The notes under the pieces are model-generated. The model saw nothing but the letters and a program-made list of their open reading frames with translations, was not told the DNA's origin and did no database searches. A stretch of DNA of 64,000 nucleotides from Streptomyces sp. ICBB 8177 (GTDB lineage: Bacteria > Actinomycetota > Actinomycetes > Streptomycetales > Streptomycetaceae), in contig NZ_NSKH01000002.1 of assembly GCF_003144095.1 (NCBI RefSeq), positions 197,024 through 261,023 of the forward strand, read 5' to 3'. A program made the translations under genes and the position numbers. Position 1 is the first letter of the stretch. The number at the start of each line of letters is the position of its first letter. Of the stretch, positions 7,633-17,780 are shown piece after piece.

Positions 7633-8624
7633 GGCGGCGGCATCTCCTTGGACGACTTGGACGTGGTGCGGCTGATGTAAAGCCGCACTAAGGGATCTTC
7701 CAGCGCGCTTAGGTTACCGAGCCGCCGAACGCGCACCGCACCCGGCCACCCCTTCGCGCGTCGCGCCCTCTTCTGCCACGTTCCGCCCGCCACGCGTCCG
7801 GGGCCGCCTTCGGCGGGCGGGGCCCGTGCGGCCGGGCCCCGTGCGGCCGGGCCCGTGCGCCGGGGTCCGCGCGCCGCGCCCCCGGGTCTGGGCCTCCGCG
7901 CGCCGGGGTCCCGGATTCCGCGCGTCGCGCGCACGTGGTCCGTTTTCGCGTGCCGCGTGCCGCGTGCCGCGTGCCGCGTGCCGCGTGCCGCGCCCCCGGG
8001 CCCGCCCCTGTACGAGCCGGCGCTCGCGCCTGCCGCCACTCCGCGCGACCCGCCCTCGCCACCCGCCCACATCCCCCGCGCTCATTCGTTCCCCGCGCCG
8101 ATCAAACGTGCCGCAATATGCCGTGTCGCATGCCACCCTTCGTGCCCTACTTCACGCCGTGCTTCCGAAGATCGATTTCCGGGCCGCGTGGATGTCCTGC
8201 GGATGTCCGACGGACTCTGTGCGGATAATCGGAAACTGTCCAAATGATGATCACGCTCGCGGGTGGAAATTCGGGTTTTCGTGCGCGTTCCGCCCGGCCC
8301 GGGCGCGAAGTCGCGGCGGAACGGCCCGATCTCGCCAGTGACCAGCCGTCAGATCTCCGAACGGAGTAGCGGGAGCCCACTCCAGGGGGGTCGACAAAGC
8401 GGGATGAAACGCCCTTCTCTCCAGTCCTCCGATCGTGTAACGTGCGCGTTTCGCTGTGCCCGTACAGCCGCTCCGACCTGCGGATACCCGCTCCCGGACT
8501 GCTCCTCCAGCACGATCCGGCCGCTCTTGTCAAGCCCCGAGATATGCCCTGACCTGCGAAAACGCCATTCAGATGAGGCCGTTCCCGTGTTACCCTGGAT
8601 AGCCACGGAAGGGGTACCTGTCAC
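7633..8624. other. Long gene-free region upstream of carD
   Basis: Nearly 1 kb shows no supported gene on either strand. The left half is extremely G+C-rich with heptamer repeats; the right half (about 8140-8624) is less GC-rich and probably holds the carD promoter. ORFs here have skewed, repeat-driven composition and no homology I recognise. Confidence 0.6.
7951..7992. repeat. Six tandem copies of TGCCGCG
   Basis: The heptamer TGCCGCG is repeated six times without interruption, flanked by related GC-rich copies. It lies in the gene-free region before carD. Confidence 0.85.
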
Positions 8625-9107
8625 ATGACGTTCAAGGTTGGCGACACCGTGGTCTATCCCCATCACGGGGCCGCGCTGATCGAGGCTATCGAAACTCGCC
8701 AGATCAAAGGCGTGGACAAGACCTACTTGGTGCTCAAGGTCGCTCAGGGCGACTTGACGGTGCGCGTACCCGCGGAGAATGCGGAGTTCGTAGGCGTACG
8801 CGACGTGGTCGGTCAGGACGGGCTGGACCGGGTCTTCGAGGTGCTGCGCGCGCCGTACACCGAGGAGCCGACGAACTGGTCCCGTCGCTACAAGGCGAAT
8901 CTGGAGAAGCTGGCCTCCGGTGACGTCATCAAGGTCGCCGAGGTCGTGCGTGACCTGTGGCGTCGTGAGCGGGAGCGCGGGCTGTCGGCCGGTGAGAAGC
9001 GCATGCTCGCCAAGGCCCGGCAGATCCTGGTCAGCGAACTCGCACTCGCCGAGAACACCAACGAGGACAAGGCCGAGGCGCTCCTCGACGAGGTGCTCGC
9101 GTCCTGA
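8625..9107 (+). CDS. carD: CarD/CdnL family RNA polymerase-binding regulator
   Basis: The 160-aa protein fits the CarD_CdnL_TRCF family. The N-terminal RNA-polymerase-interacting domain (about residues 1-60) starts [20 protein letters not shown] and includes the strand [18 protein letters not shown]. The C-terminal helical DNA-binding domain (about 65-160) includes [17 protein letters not shown] and [20 protein letters not shown]. CarD binds the RNA polymerase beta subunit and stabilises open complexes, especially at rRNA promoters. The ATG is preceded by GGAAGGGG. It is followed by ispD as in most actinobacteria. Confidence 0.97.
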   Translation: MTFKVGDTVVYPHHGAALIEAIETRQIKGVDKTYLVLKVAQGDLTVRVPAENAEFVGVRDVVGQDGLDRVFEVLRAPYTEEPTNWSRRYKANLEKLASGDVIKVAEVVRDLWRRERERGLSAGEKRMLAKARQILVSELALAENTNEDKAEALLDEVLAS

Positions 9108-9452
9108 GCCGGGTGCTCACGGTCGCGCGCTCGCGTCCTGAGTTCCAGGGCGGACGAATCGTGGTCGCGGGGTGACGCGGGCGACATGCCCCTTCACGAC
9201 GCGCCTCGCGGTGTCCCGCCGACGCAGGCGTCCAGGTGCCGACGTGCTCACCACGTCGGAGGCTTCGACGCCGTCCTGACACAACATCGCCGCGGTGCCC
9301 GGGTGCGGTCCGGGTGCTGCGGCGTGTTTGTATGGCACGGTATTCCTGACGTGACGTGTCTGGCGCGTCCCCGAACCGGCTTCACGGAAGGGGCCTGCGA
9401 GGGGCGCACCGGCCACGTTGAGGCGATACCCATTTCGGCCAAGGACACAAAC

Positions 9453-10211
9453 CTGAGTACTCCGACCCCCTCCGAGAACGCCCCCCTGCGCGGACCCGTC
9501 GCCGCCGTCATCCCCGCCGCCGGCCGTGGCGTCCGGCTCGGCCCCGGCGCCCCCAAGGCGCTGCGCGCGCTGGGCGGGGTGCCGATCCTGGTGCACGCGG
9601 TCCGGGCGATGCTGCGGGCCCGCGCGGTCGCCCTGGTCGTGGTGGTCGCTCCCGCCGACGGGGTCGCCGAGGTCCGCGCGCTGCTGGACGGCAACGGCCT
9701 GCCGGAGTCCAAGGAGATCAAGGTCGTCGCGGGCGGCGACACCCGGCAGGAGTCGGTCCGCCTGGGCCTGGCCGCCCTCCCCGACGACACCGCGATCGTC
9801 CTCGTGCACGACGCGGCCCGCCCGCTGGTCCCGGTCGAGACCGTCGAGGCGGTCGTCGCCGCCGTACGCGACGGCGCCCCCGCGGTCGTCCCCGCGGTGC
9901 CGCTCGCGGACACCGTCAAGGAGGTCGACCCGGCGCCGCGCCCCGACGCGCCCGAGCCGGTCGTCGGCACGCCGGAACGCGGCCGGCTGCGCGCGGTACA
10001 GACGCCGCAGGGCTTCCGCCGCGACGTGCTGGCCGAGGCGCACGAGAAGGTCACCGGCGCGGTGACCGACTGCGCGGGCATGGCCGAACGGATCGGCGTG
10101 CCCGTCGTCGTCGTCCCCGGCCACGAGGAGGCGTTCAAGGTCACCCGTCCGCTGGACCTCGTGCTCGCCGAGGCCGTACTCGCCCGCCGGAGGGCCGCCG
10201 ATGTCTTCTGA
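9453..10211 (+). CDS. ispD: 2-C-methyl-D-erythritol 4-phosphate cytidylyltransferase
   Basis: IspD makes CDP-methylerythritol from MEP and CTP in the non-mevalonate isoprenoid pathway. It shows the nucleotide-binding [32 protein letters not shown], the [11 protein letters not shown] motif and [12 protein letters not shown]. The start is uncertain: the conserved domain begins about 17 residues after a CTG at 9453 that has AAGGA 7 nt upstream, while no ATG is available; in-frame GTG codons at 9324 and near 9350 would give longer forms. The C-terminus overlaps ispF by 11 nt. Confidence 0.93.
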   Translation: MSTPTPSENAPLRGPVAAVIPAAGRGVRLGPGAPKALRALGGVPILVHAVRAMLRARAVALVVVVAPADGVAEVRALLDGNGLPESKEIKVVAGGDTRQESVRLGLAALPDDTAIVLVHDAARPLVPVETVEAVVAAVRDGAPAVVPAVPLADTVKEVDPAPRPDAPEPVVGTPERGRLRAVQTPQGFRRDVLAEAHEKVTGAVTDCAGMAERIGVPVVVVPGHEEAFKVTRPLDLVLAEAVLARRRAADVF

Positions 10212-10800
10212 CCCGACCGCGCCCGGAGGCCCGACTGCTCCTGGAGGCCCGACCGCGTCCGGGGGCCCGACCGCGTCCGGGGAGTCGGCCGCTCACGGCC
10301 CCTTCGCCGTGCCGCTCCCGCAGGTCGGGATCGGGACCGACATCCACGCTTTCGAGGCGGGCCGGCCGATGTGGGTGGGCGGGCTGCTCTGGGAGGACGA
10401 GGAGGTCGGCCTCGCCGGGCACTCCGACGCCGACGTGGTGGCGCACGCCGCCTGCAACGCGCTGTTCTCCGCCGCCGGACTCGGCGACCTCGGCGCGCAC
10501 TTCGGCACCGGGCGCCCGGAGTGGGCGGGCGCTTCCGGGGTGACGCTGCTGACCGAGGCCGCCCGCATCGTGCGTGAGGCGGGCTTCACGATCGGGAACG
10601 TCGCCGTCCAGGTGGTCGGCGTACGTCCGCGGATCGGCAAGCGCCGCGAGGAGGCGCAGAAGGTGCTGTCGGAGGCGGTCGGCGCCCGGGTGTCGGTCTC
10701 CGGCGCGACCACCGACGGCCTCGGCTTCACCGGCCGGGCGGAAGGCCTCGCGGCGGTTGCCACCGCACTGGTGATTCCCCTGGGGAATGCGGGTTCCTGA
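10201..10800 (+). CDS. ispF: 2-C-methyl-D-erythritol 2,4-cyclodiphosphate synthase
   Basis: IspF cyclises CDP-ME-2-phosphate, the step two after IspD. The core starts at about residue 40 with [10 protein letters not shown] (the metal ligands D-x-H), followed by [20 protein letters not shown] (third ligand His), GDLGAHF and the C-terminal [16 protein letters not shown]. The first 38 residues are a Gly/Pro/Ser/Thr repeat ([10 protein letters not shown] units) not found in typical IspF of about 160 residues; internal starts are possible. It overlaps the ispD end and has GGAGGG before the ATG, so the two genes form an operon. Confidence 0.95.
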   Translation: MSSDPTAPGGPTAPGGPTASGGPTASGESAAHGPFAVPLPQVGIGTDIHAFEAGRPMWVGGLLWEDEEVGLAGHSDADVVAHAACNALFSAAGLGDLGAHFGTGRPEWAGASGVTLLTEAARIVREAGFTIGNVAVQVVGVRPRIGKRREEAQKVLSEAVGARVSVSGATTDGLGFTGRAEGLAAVATALVIPLGNAGS

Positions 10801-10857
10801 CGCAGCGTTGGGTACGGATCGCAGGAACCGTTCCCTGACCGTCCCGAAGGGCATGCC

Positions 10858-11262
10858 ATGACCGCCGCACTCTCCGACGACCTGAAGAAGCTCCTCGACA
10901 CCCCGGTCTTCGTCACCATCGCCACCATCCAGCCCGACGGCAGCCCGCAGCTGTCCCCGGTCTGGGTGAAGCGGGACGGCGACGACGTGCTGATCTCGAC
11001 CACGGTCGGCCGCCGCAAGGAGAAGAACCTGCGCCGCGACCCGCGGGTCACCGTGCTCGTGCAGCCCTTCGACGCCCCGTACACCTACGCCGAGATCCGC
11101 GGCGAGGCGACGCTCACCACCGAGGGCGGTCAGGAGCTGATCAACGAGCTGTCGCGCAAGTACACCGGAAAGGACTACGCGGACTTCAACCCGGCCTCGG
11201 GGGAGGACGCGGAGCGAGTGGTGGTCCGGGTCACCCCGCGCAAGGTGGTCGGCAGGGTCTGA
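10858..11262 (+). CDS. PPOX-class F420- or flavin-dependent oxidoreductase
   Basis: The 134-aa protein has the split-barrel fold of the pyridoxamine-phosphate-oxidase-like family: FVTIATIQPDGSPQLSPVWV, a strand, then KEKNLRRDPRVTVLVQPFD and YAEIRGEATL. This spacing matches small F420-dependent enzymes such as Rv1155. It may reduce or oxidise a small substrate with F420H2; the substrate is unknown. It lies 57 nt after ispF in the same direction and 180 nt before cysS. Confidence 0.88.
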   Translation: MTAALSDDLKKLLDTPVFVTIATIQPDGSPQLSPVWVKRDGDDVLISTTVGRRKEKNLRRDPRVTVLVQPFDAPYTYAEIRGEATLTTEGGQELINELSRKYTGKDYADFNPASGEDAERVVVRVTPRKVVGRV

Positions 11263-11441
11263 CGCCCCGGCGTCCCGGGTCCGTGGTCCGGGCGGTGAGC
11301 CGCCCGGCCGCGCCCCGGCGGCCGGCGCGGACCACGCCGGCACCCCGTACGCCGAAAATCACTTCGGTCACCGTCACATTTGTGTGTCCAGACGCCCCTT
11401 CGGGCCCTGGGCACACCGTCACGCCCACTACCCTGGTGGGC

Positions 11442-12836
11442 GTGACTATTCGCCTGTACGACACCAGCGCACGTCAGGTCCGCGACTTCACCCCGCTCGT
11501 GCCGGGCTGCGTCTCGATCTACCTGTGTGGCGCCACCGTCCAGGCGGCTCCGCACATCGGGCACATCCGCTCGTACCTCGACTTCGACATCATGCAGCGG
11601 TGGTTCGCCTACCGCGGCTACCGCGTGACGTTCATCCGCAACGTCACCGACATCGACGACAAGATCATCGCCAAGGCCGCCGAGCAGGGCCGCCCCTGGT
11701 GGGCGATCGGCTACGAGAACGAGCGGGCCTTCAACGAGGGCTACGACGCGCTCGGCTGCCTGCGGCCCACGTACGAGCCGCGCGCCACCGGCCACGTGCC
11801 CGAGATGATCGAGATGATGCGCGGCCTGATCGAGCGCGGCCACGCCTACGCGGCGGACGGCAACGTCTACTTCGACGTGCGCTCCCAGCCCGGCTACCTC
11901 GCGCTGTCCAACCAGGACCTGGACAACCTGCGGCAGCCCGAGGGCGAGGGTGAGACCGGCAAGCGCGACCCGCGCGACTTCGCGATGTGGAAGGCGGCCC
12001 GGCCCGGCGAGCCCAGCTGGGAGACCCCGTGGGGACGCGGCCGGCCCGGCTGGCACCTGGAGTGCTCGGCGATGGCCCACAAGTACCTGGGCTCCGCCTT
12101 CGACATCCACGGCGGCGGCATCGACCTGATCTTCCCGCACCACGAGAACGAGATCGCCCAGGCCCGGGGCTTCGGCGACGAGTTCGCCCGCTACTGGGTG
12201 CACAACGCCTGGGTGACCATGAGCGGCGAGAAGATGAGCAAGTCGCTCGGCAACTCGGTGCTCGTCGCCGAGATGGTCAAGCGCTGGCGGCCCATCGTGC
12301 TGCGCTACTACCTGGGCTCCCCGCACTACCGCTCGACCATCGAGTACAGCGAGGAGGCGCTGCGCGAGGCCGAGTCGGCGTTCGCGCGCATCGAGGGCTT
12401 CGTGCAGCGGGTCGTCGAGAAGTGCGGCGCGGTCGAGCCGGCCGCGCAGGTGCCGCCCGCGTTCGCCGAGGCGATGGACGAGGACCTCGGCGTCCCGCAG
12501 GCGCTGGCGATCGTCCACACGACCGTGCGCCAGGGCAACTCGGCGCTGACCGCGGACGACAAGGAGTCGGCGGTGGCCCGGCTGGCCGAGGTCCGTGCGA
12601 TGCTCGGAGTGCTGGGCCTCGATCCGCTGGACCCGCAGTGGGCCTCGGCCGAGCGCGGCGACGACCTGCACGGCGTGGTCGACTCGCTGGTCCGGCTGGT
12701 GCTGGAGCAGCGGGAGGCGGCCCGTACCCGCAAGGACTACGCGACCGCCGACGCCATCCGTGACCAGTTGCAGCACTCCGGCCTGGAGATCGAGGACACG
12801 CCCAGCGGACCGCGCTGGTCGCTCGGCACCCGCTGA
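11442..12836 (+). CDS. cysS: Cysteinyl-tRNA synthetase
   Basis: The 464-aa class I synthetase charges tRNA-Cys. The catalytic domain includes [19 protein letters not shown] (zinc Cys and HIGH motif), [27 protein letters not shown] with a further zinc ligand, [17 protein letters not shown] (zinc His), and KMSKSLGN. The C-terminal helical region covers about 330-464. I chose the GTG at 11442 because the family starts with MTIRLYDT; TACCCT lies 7 nt upstream, so the mRNA may be leaderless. The 12 nt between the end of the PPOX promoter region and the gene carry no hairpin. Confidence 0.97.
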   Translation: MTIRLYDTSARQVRDFTPLVPGCVSIYLCGATVQAAPHIGHIRSYLDFDIMQRWFAYRGYRVTFIRNVTDIDDKIIAKAAEQGRPWWAIGYENERAFNEGYDALGCLRPTYEPRATGHVPEMIEMMRGLIERGHAYAADGNVYFDVRSQPGYLALSNQDLDNLRQPEGEGETGKRDPRDFAMWKAARPGEPSWETPWGRGRPGWHLECSAMAHKYLGSAFDIHGGGIDLIFPHHENEIAQARGFGDEFARYWVHNAWVTMSGEKMSKSLGNSVLVAEMVKRWRPIVLRYYLGSPHYRSTIEYSEEALREAESAFARIEGFVQRVVEKCGAVEPAAQVPPAFAEAMDEDLGVPQALAIVHTTVRQGNSALTADDKESAVARLAEVRAMLGVLGLDPLDPQWASAERGDDLHGVVDSLVRLVLEQREAARTRKDYATADAIRDQLQHSGLEIEDTPSGPRWSLGTR

Positions 12837-12999
12837 GCGGCCCGTCCCCGGCCGGCCGGGGACGGCCAGGGGGACCGTGCGGAAGCGAGGATGCTTCCGT
12901 ACGGCTCATACTCATGTACGTCTGTATGTCTGCACGGTCGTCCGTACGCCTGACGCGCACGGCGGCCGTCGAGCCCGAAGAAGAAGTGAAGGTGCCCTG

Positions 13000-13974
13000 A
13001 TGGCCGGGAACAGCCAGCGGCGTAACCGCCGTACCACGTCCAAGAAGGGCCCCACGGTCGGCAGCGGCGGCCAGCGGCGCCGCGCGCTTGAGGGCAAGGG
13101 CCCGACCCCGCCCGCCGAGATGCGCAAGGGGCACGCCAAGCAGCGCGCCGCGCAGGCCAAGGCGAAGCGCTCGGCGGCCTCCCAGCGCCGGGCGGCCGGC
13201 GGACGTGGCGGCAAGTCCTCCTCCGAACTGGTCGTCGGCCGCAACCCGGTCGTCGAGGCGCTGCGCGCGGACATCCCCAGCACGGCGCTGTACGTGCAGC
13301 AGTTCGTCGACAACGACGAGCGGGTGCGCGAGGCGATCAAGCTCGCCACCGAGCGCGGCATCCCGCTGATGGAGGCGCCGCGCCCCGAGCTGGACCGGAT
13401 GACCAACGGGATCAACCACCAGGGCCTCGCCCTGCAGATCCCGCCGTACGACTACGCGCACCCCGAGGACCTGACGGCCGAGGCCGCCGACCAGGGCGAG
13501 GACCCGCTGATCGTCGCGCTGGACGGCGTGACCGACCCGCGCAACCTGGGCGCGGTCGTCCGCTCCGTCGCGGCGTTCGGCGGCCATGGCGTCGTCGTGC
13601 CGGAGCGCCGCGCCGCGGGTATGACGGCCGGCGCGTGGAAGACCTCCGCGGGCACGGCGGCCCGGATCCCGGTGTCCCGCGCGACCAACCTGACGCGGAC
13701 GCTGGAGGGCTACCAGAAGGCGGGCCTGACCGTCGTCGGCCTGGCCGCGGACGGCGACGTCGAGCTGACCGACCTGGAGGTGCTGGACGGCCCGGTCGTG
13801 ATCGTGGTCGGCAGCGAGGGCAAGGGGCTGTCGCGGCTGGTCGGCGAGACCTGCGACGTGCGCGTGCGCATCCCGATGCCGGGCGGCGCGGCGGAGTCCC
13901 TGAACGCGGGCGTGGCGGCGGGCGTCGTCCTGTACGAGGCGGCCCGCAGGAGGCAGCTCCGCGGCCGAGCCTGA
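13000..13974 (+). CDS. rlmB: 23S rRNA (guanosine 2'-O)-methyltransferase RlmB
   Basis: The 324-aa protein has a lysine/arginine-rich N-terminus (about residues 1-80) typical of actinobacterial RlmB, a substrate-binding domain ([20 protein letters not shown]) and a SPOUT methyltransferase domain with the three SpoU motifs: [35 protein letters not shown] and [20 protein letters not shown]. RlmB methylates G2251 (E. coli numbering) of 23S rRNA. The ATG is assigned by conservation since the upstream ribosome-binding site (GAAGGTG) is only moderate. It follows cysS, as in S. coelicolor. Confidence 0.96.
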   Translation: MAGNSQRRNRRTTSKKGPTVGSGGQRRRALEGKGPTPPAEMRKGHAKQRAAQAKAKRSAASQRRAAGGRGGKSSSELVVGRNPVVEALRADIPSTALYVQQFVDNDERVREAIKLATERGIPLMEAPRPELDRMTNGINHQGLALQIPPYDYAHPEDLTAEAADQGEDPLIVALDGVTDPRNLGAVVRSVAAFGGHGVVVPERRAAGMTAGAWKTSAGTAARIPVSRATNLTRTLEGYQKAGLTVVGLAADGDVELTDLEVLDGPVVIVVGSEGKGLSRLVGETCDVRVRIPMPGGAAESLNAGVAAGVVLYEAARRRQLRGRA

Positions 13975-13985
13975 GCCGCGGGAGC

Positions 13986-14010
13986 GCCCCCCGGATTCGA
14001 TGGCGGGGGC
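13986..14010. terminator. Probable terminator hairpin after rlmB
   Basis: GCCCCCC and GGCGGGGGC pair across a short ATTCGAT-type loop immediately downstream of the rlmB stop. No U-run follows. Confidence 0.5.
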
Positions 14011-14229
14011 TTGAGTGCCCCGGCGGTCGCCGGGGTCGGGCGGTCGGGCTCGCGGGCTTCCGAAGCAGCTGGCCACGGGGGGGCGGGCTCGCGGGGCCCC
14101 GGCGGTCGCCGGCCTCAGCCCGTCGGACCCAAGGGCCTCCGTAGTCGTCGGCGTCGGGCGGTCGGACCTGCGGGCGGGGCGTGGCGTGAGGTGAGTGCGC
14201 GCCCCCTCGCGTGCGGTACGGCGCTGGAA

Positions 14230-14265
14230 GCGCGGGGAGCGCGCCCGGGGGCGCGTTTCCCGCGC
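14230..14265. terminator. Nested GC hairpin in the rlmB-doxX gap
   Basis: The outer arms GCGCGGG and CCCGCGC enclose inner arms GCGCGCC and GGCGCG, giving a very stable structure about 165 bp before the DoxX-family gene. It may be a terminator or a structural RNA element; which one is not clear. Confidence 0.6.
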
Positions 14266-14430
14266 ACCGCACGCACCGCACGTCAGCCGTCGCTCTAGGC
14301 ACCGTTCGGCCCAAACTCCCCGCCCCTCACTCGTTCCGGTGATCTCCGGACCCGCGTTCGGTGATCTTGACGGGCCTCGGACATTCCGCCGCGCGTCAGG
14401 CAGTGTCCTAACCGGGCGTCACTCGGTTAG

Positions 14431-16161
14431 ATGAGTGTGGACACCAGAACACCCCGCTCCCCTTCGGGGGGACGGTCGCCGGGGTTCGACGAGGACGTGC
14501 TCAACACGGTGCGCGTCCCGAGCGACCCAGCCCAGGTGATCGTCAACCACGCGAGTTTCCGGGTGAAGCTAGGCGCGAGCGCGCCACCGCCGCGGTTCGG
14601 CGCGGCCGCGGGCGACACCGCGCCCATGCCGGTCATCCCGACCTCCGTGCGCTCCGCCGCCGAGGCCCGTACCCGCAGGCGGCGCGCCGCGCCCGTCGTG
14701 TGGTCGGGGCGGGCCGAGGCAGGCGACGCCGAGGCCACCCAGCTGCTCCAGGCGGCGGTGCGCGGCGTGGGCGCGGGCGCCACGCAGGTGCTGCCCAGGG
14801 TGGCGGCCGAGGAACTGCTCGCGGAGGAACTGGACGAGACCCTGCCGCCGGTCCGTCCCGCGGTGATCGCCCCGCGCTCCCCGTTGCAGGGCGGATCGCT
14901 GCCCGGCGTCAACCTGCTCGGCGGCGTCCGTCCGGTGCGCGGCGCGTTCGACCACGACGCGGACGACGCCGCCTACGACATCTCCCGCCCCTCGCACTAC
15001 GGCGAGGGTGACGACGGCGACGCGGACGACTACGACGAGCGGGACACCCGGGCCCGCGCGCGCGAGCGCCGGCGCAACGACCCGGTCCGGCACGCCTGGT
15101 ACCCCGGCCGCCGGATGAACCTCGGCGTCGTGCTGCTGCCGATGCGCGTCTTCCTCGGCTTCATCTGCGTCTACGCGGGCCTGGGCAAGCTGTGCGACCC
15201 GGTGTACTTCGACGGCGGGCAGCGCGGCTCGATGGTGCACTGGCTGTCCTCGCTGCACCCGTGGTCGGTCGCGGAACCGCTGCGCGCGGCCGCGCTCGAC
15301 CACCCGGTGGGCGCGGGGCTGACGGTGGCGTTCCTCCAGGTCGTCGTCGGCGTGCTGACGGTCATGGGCCTGTGGCAGCGGGTCGCCGCCTGCATGGGCG
15401 CGATGCTGTCGGTGGCCCTGCTGGTCACGGTCAGCTGGCGATCCGTCCCGGTCTACGACGCGCCGAACATCATCTACCTCGCCGCCTGGAGCCCGCTGGT
15501 CATCGCGGGCGCCCCGGTCTACTCGGTCGACGCCAAGCTGGCCGGCGAGGCGTGGCGCAAGCTCGGCCCGCGCGCCCCCATCTGGGACCTGCGGCGCTAC
15601 GTGCTGCGGCGCGGCATCGTGCTGGCGACGTTCGTGGCGGGCGGCACGCTGATCCTCGGCGCGTTGTTCGGCGGCGCCGTGCGGGCCTCGCAGTCGCACC
15701 CGGCCGCTCCCGCCACCCCGACCGACCTGCCCACGAACAACCTGCCGGGCTCGCCCCTCCCGCAGGCCCCCGGCACCGGCGTGCCGACCCGGCACCGCGC
15801 GGTGCTGCCGGGCGCGTCCCGTACCGCCAAATCGGCCCTGCCCAAGGCGTCTTCGACCGGCCGCCCCGGCGCCGCGGGAGCCACGACCGGCCCCGGCAGG
15901 ACGTCCGGCGCGGGGACCGGAGGCGGCCTGCCCAGCCAGGAGCAGACCGTGCAGGCCCCCACCCGGCACGTCACGCCGCCCCAGCACACCGCGCCCGTCG
16001 CCCCCAACCCGGCGCCGCCGAGCGGCGGTTCGTCGGGCGGCAGCGGCGGTGGCGGCTCGCTGGGCGGCCTGCTCGGCATCAAGCCCAGCAACGGCTGGCT
16101 GCTGGGCATGTCCGGCGAGCAGGGAGCGCCGCGTTCGCCCTCGGGCGGCAGCATGGCGTAG
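14431..16161 (+). CDS. DoxX family membrane protein with long disordered arms
   Basis: The 576-aa protein has a cytoplasmic N-terminal half of about 225 residues, acidic and Arg-rich with no domain, then a DoxX-type four-helix membrane domain (about 230-375: LGVVLLPMRVFLGFICVYAG, VAFLQVVVGVLTVMGLW, AACMGAMLSVALLVTV, LAAWSPLVIAGAPVY) and a fifth helix (FVAGGTLILGALFGGAV). The last 150 residues are an extracellular Pro/Ser/Thr/Gly-rich tail. DoxX proteins have been tied to membrane redox and oxidative stress functions. The ATG lies 3 nt after a TTAG and has no ribosome-binding site. Confidence 0.82.
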   Translation: MSVDTRTPRSPSGGRSPGFDEDVLNTVRVPSDPAQVIVNHASFRVKLGASAPPPRFGAAAGDTAPMPVIPTSVRSAAEARTRRRRAAPVVWSGRAEAGDAEATQLLQAAVRGVGAGATQVLPRVAAEELLAEELDETLPPVRPAVIAPRSPLQGGSLPGVNLLGGVRPVRGAFDHDADDAAYDISRPSHYGEGDDGDADDYDERDTRARARERRRNDPVRHAWYPGRRMNLGVVLLPMRVFLGFICVYAGLGKLCDPVYFDGGQRGSMVHWLSSLHPWSVAEPLRAAALDHPVGAGLTVAFLQVVVGVLTVMGLWQRVAACMGAMLSVALLVTVSWRSVPVYDAPNIIYLAAWSPLVIAGAPVYSVDAKLAGEAWRKLGPRAPIWDLRRYVLRRGIVLATFVAGGTLILGALFGGAVRASQSHPAAPATPTDLPTNNLPGSPLPQAPGTGVPTRHRAVLPGASRTAKSALPKASSTGRPGAAGATTGPGRTSGAGTGGGLPSQEQTVQAPTRHVTPPQHTAPVAPNPAPPSGGSSGGSGGGGSLGGLLGIKPSNGWLLGMSGEQGAPRSPSGGSMA

Positions 16162-16191
16162 GACCGCCACGTACGACGGCGGCACACACGA

Positions 16192-16237
16192 CGACGGCCG
16201 CGTACCGTTCCGCGCGAGCGGGGGTACGCGGCCGTCG
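16192..16237. terminator. Bidirectional terminator between convergent genes
   Basis: CGACGGCCGCGTACC and its exact reverse complement GGTACGCGGCCGTCG form a 15-bp stem over a 16-nt loop, placed between the DoxX gene and the convergent nucleotidyltransferase gene. Confidence 0.9.
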
Positions 16238-16249
16238 CCGTGCGGGCGG

Positions 16250-17038
16250 TCAGGCCTGGGCGGGGGCGCCGTCCTCGGAAGGGGCGGAAGTGGCCGCGGC
16301 CGTGCCTGACGTGCCGCGGGCGAGTTCCTTGGCGGCCTCGGTGAGGTCCTTGGCGGTGTCGATGGCCCGCCAGTAGGAGCCCTGGGGCAGGCGGAACCCG
16401 GCGAGGCGGCGTTCGCGGGCGAGTTGCGGGAACGTGGTGCGCTCGTGGTCGCCGCGTTCCGGCAGCAGCGGGGCGAAGTCGGCGCCGAAGACGTAGACGC
16501 CCGCGTTGATCAGGTACGGCGACGGCGGCGCCTCGATGAAGTCCAGCACGTGGCCGAACTCGTCGGTCTCCACCGCGCCCCAGGGGATGTTGGGCCGGGC
16601 GAGCGCGAGCGTCGCGGTGGCGCCGCGTTCCGCGTGGAAGGCGGCCATCGAGCGCAGCGAGAAGTGGGTCCAGATGTCGCCGTTGGTGGCGTACCACGGT
16701 TCGTCGGGCCGGGGCAGCGACTTCGCCGCGTACTTCAACCCGCCGCCGCGGCCGAGCGGTTCGGGTTCGACGACGGTGGTGGCGTTGAGCGGGAGGTCCG
16801 CGCTCTCCAGCCAGTCCTGGAGCACCTCGGCCAGATGACCGCAGGAGATGACGGCGTCGGTCACGCCTTCCGCCGCCAGCCAGGCGAGTTGGTGGCCGAT
16901 GATCGGGGTCCCGGTGCCGGGAATCTCGACCATGGGCTTGGGCCGGTCATCGGTGTAGGGCCGCAGCCGCGAGCCCTGGCCGCCGGCCAGGACGACGGCT
17001 TGGGTGACCGGGGCGGGGGAGTGGGCACCTGTCGTCAT
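16250..17038 (-). CDS. Sugar nucleotidyltransferase (NTP transferase family)
   Basis: The 262-aa protein should couple a sugar phosphate with an NTP. The N-terminus has the nucleotide-binding signature AVVLAGGQGSRLRPYTDDRPK, followed by MVEIPGTGTPIIGHQLAWL, and the metal-binding Asp in YATNGDIWT. The sugar-binding section includes NIPWGAVETDEFGHV and YLINAGVYVF, and the C-terminal GSYWRAIDTAKDL replaces the usual WxDxGT. The last 25 residues are low-complexity. The ATG at 17038 is unambiguous. It is convergent with the DoxX gene; sugar identity is unknown (mannose-1-P or glucose-1-P are common for this subfamily). Confidence 0.88.
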   Translation of the reverse strand: MTTGAHSPAPVTQAVVLAGGQGSRLRPYTDDRPKPMVEIPGTGTPIIGHQLAWLAAEGVTDAVISCGHLAEVLQDWLESADLPLNATTVVEPEPLGRGGGLKYAAKSLPRPDEPWYATNGDIWTHFSLRSMAAFHAERGATATLALARPNIPWGAVETDEFGHVLDFIEAPPSPYLINAGVYVFGADFAPLLPERGDHERTTFPQLARERRLAGFRLPQGSYWRAIDTAKDLTEAAKELARGTSGTAAATSAPSEDGAPAQA

Positions 17039-17312
17039 GCTGTGACGATACGGGGTGCGGGCCCCGGCAAGGAGCCGTACGCGACGAGAACGACGTCAAC
17101 TTTCGGGGTCAACCGGCGTACTCACGGTTAACGGGAGTTGACGCGAGCCGGCTGCCGGGGCGGAGGCGCGGTGGTTCGGTCGAGGGGGAGTGGCGGGCGC
17201 CGCGCGAGGCGGCGGGTCGTCGTGGTGCGAGCCCGCCCGGAGGCCGACGTGGACGGGTACGGGACGCCCGTGGGCGCCGGACGCGTCCGGGGCGCCGGCC
17301 TCCGTGGCCGGG
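17039..17312. other. Intergenic gap, nothing supported
   Basis: About 275 bases of GC-rich sequence between the nucleotidyltransferase and the membrane-anchored gene. No reading frame with a ribosome-binding site and no clear hairpin is visible. Confidence 0.45.
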
Positions 17313-17780
17313 TCAGCCGGCGGAGGCGCTGTCCGCGCCGTATCCGGTGCCGTAGTCCGTGCCGTCCGTGCCGTTCGCGCCGGAGGAGACGCCGACGGCG
17401 AACGACGTGTCGCACACCGGCCGCGACCACGACTGCGCGCGCTGCCGCCCGTACTTGGCGACGGCGGCCCGGCCGAGGGCGCGGGCGATGGCCGAGCAGT
17501 AGCGGGCCAGGGTGGGCCGCTTGGCCATCTGGACCTGGAGGTCGGTCAGCGCGGCCCCGGGGTTCTTCCGCTGGAGGTCGGACAGGAGCTGCCGGCGCAG
17601 GACGTCCTGCGGGGCGTTGGAGGGCTCCGTGCCGCGCTTGGTGGAGGCGGTCAGCACCTGCGCCTGGGAGGGCGACACGGCCCACGGGACGCGGGTGACG
17701 GCGAGGGTCCCGGACAGTACGAGGACGACCGGGAGCACGAGTGCGAGAGTCTTGCCGATACGGCGGGCTGCCTGGTTCAC
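17313..17780 (-). CDS. Secreted or membrane-anchored hypothetical protein
   Basis: The 155-aa product begins with a typical signal or anchor (RRIGKTLALVLPVVLVLSG, about residues 6-25). The middle, LRRQLLSDLQRKNPGAALTDLQVQMAKRPTL, looks helical, and two cysteines (ARYCSAI and RPVCDTS) could form a disulfide. The tail is Gly/Tyr/Asp-rich (GTDGTDYGTGYG). Related hypotheticals occur next to msiK in Streptomyces as I recall. The start is a GTG with no clear ribosome-binding site. Function is unknown. Confidence 0.65.
   Translation of the reverse strand: MNQAARRIGKTLALVLPVVLVLSGTLAVTRVPWAVSPSQAQVLTASTKRGTEPSNAPQDVLRRQLLSDLQRKNPGAALTDLQVQMAKRPTLARYCSAIARALGRAAVAKYGRQRAQSWSRPVCDTSFAVGVSSGANGTDGTDYGTGYGADSASAG

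Noticed and set aside
7714-8136. Possible small basic protein in the gap before carD
   Set aside because: The frame is made of TGCCGCG repeats and lacks a ribosome-binding site.
9097-9142. Short direct repeat GCTCGCGTCCTGAG at the end of carD
   Set aside because: Two copies, 32 nt apart; it may be a local duplication, but no function or further copies are visible.
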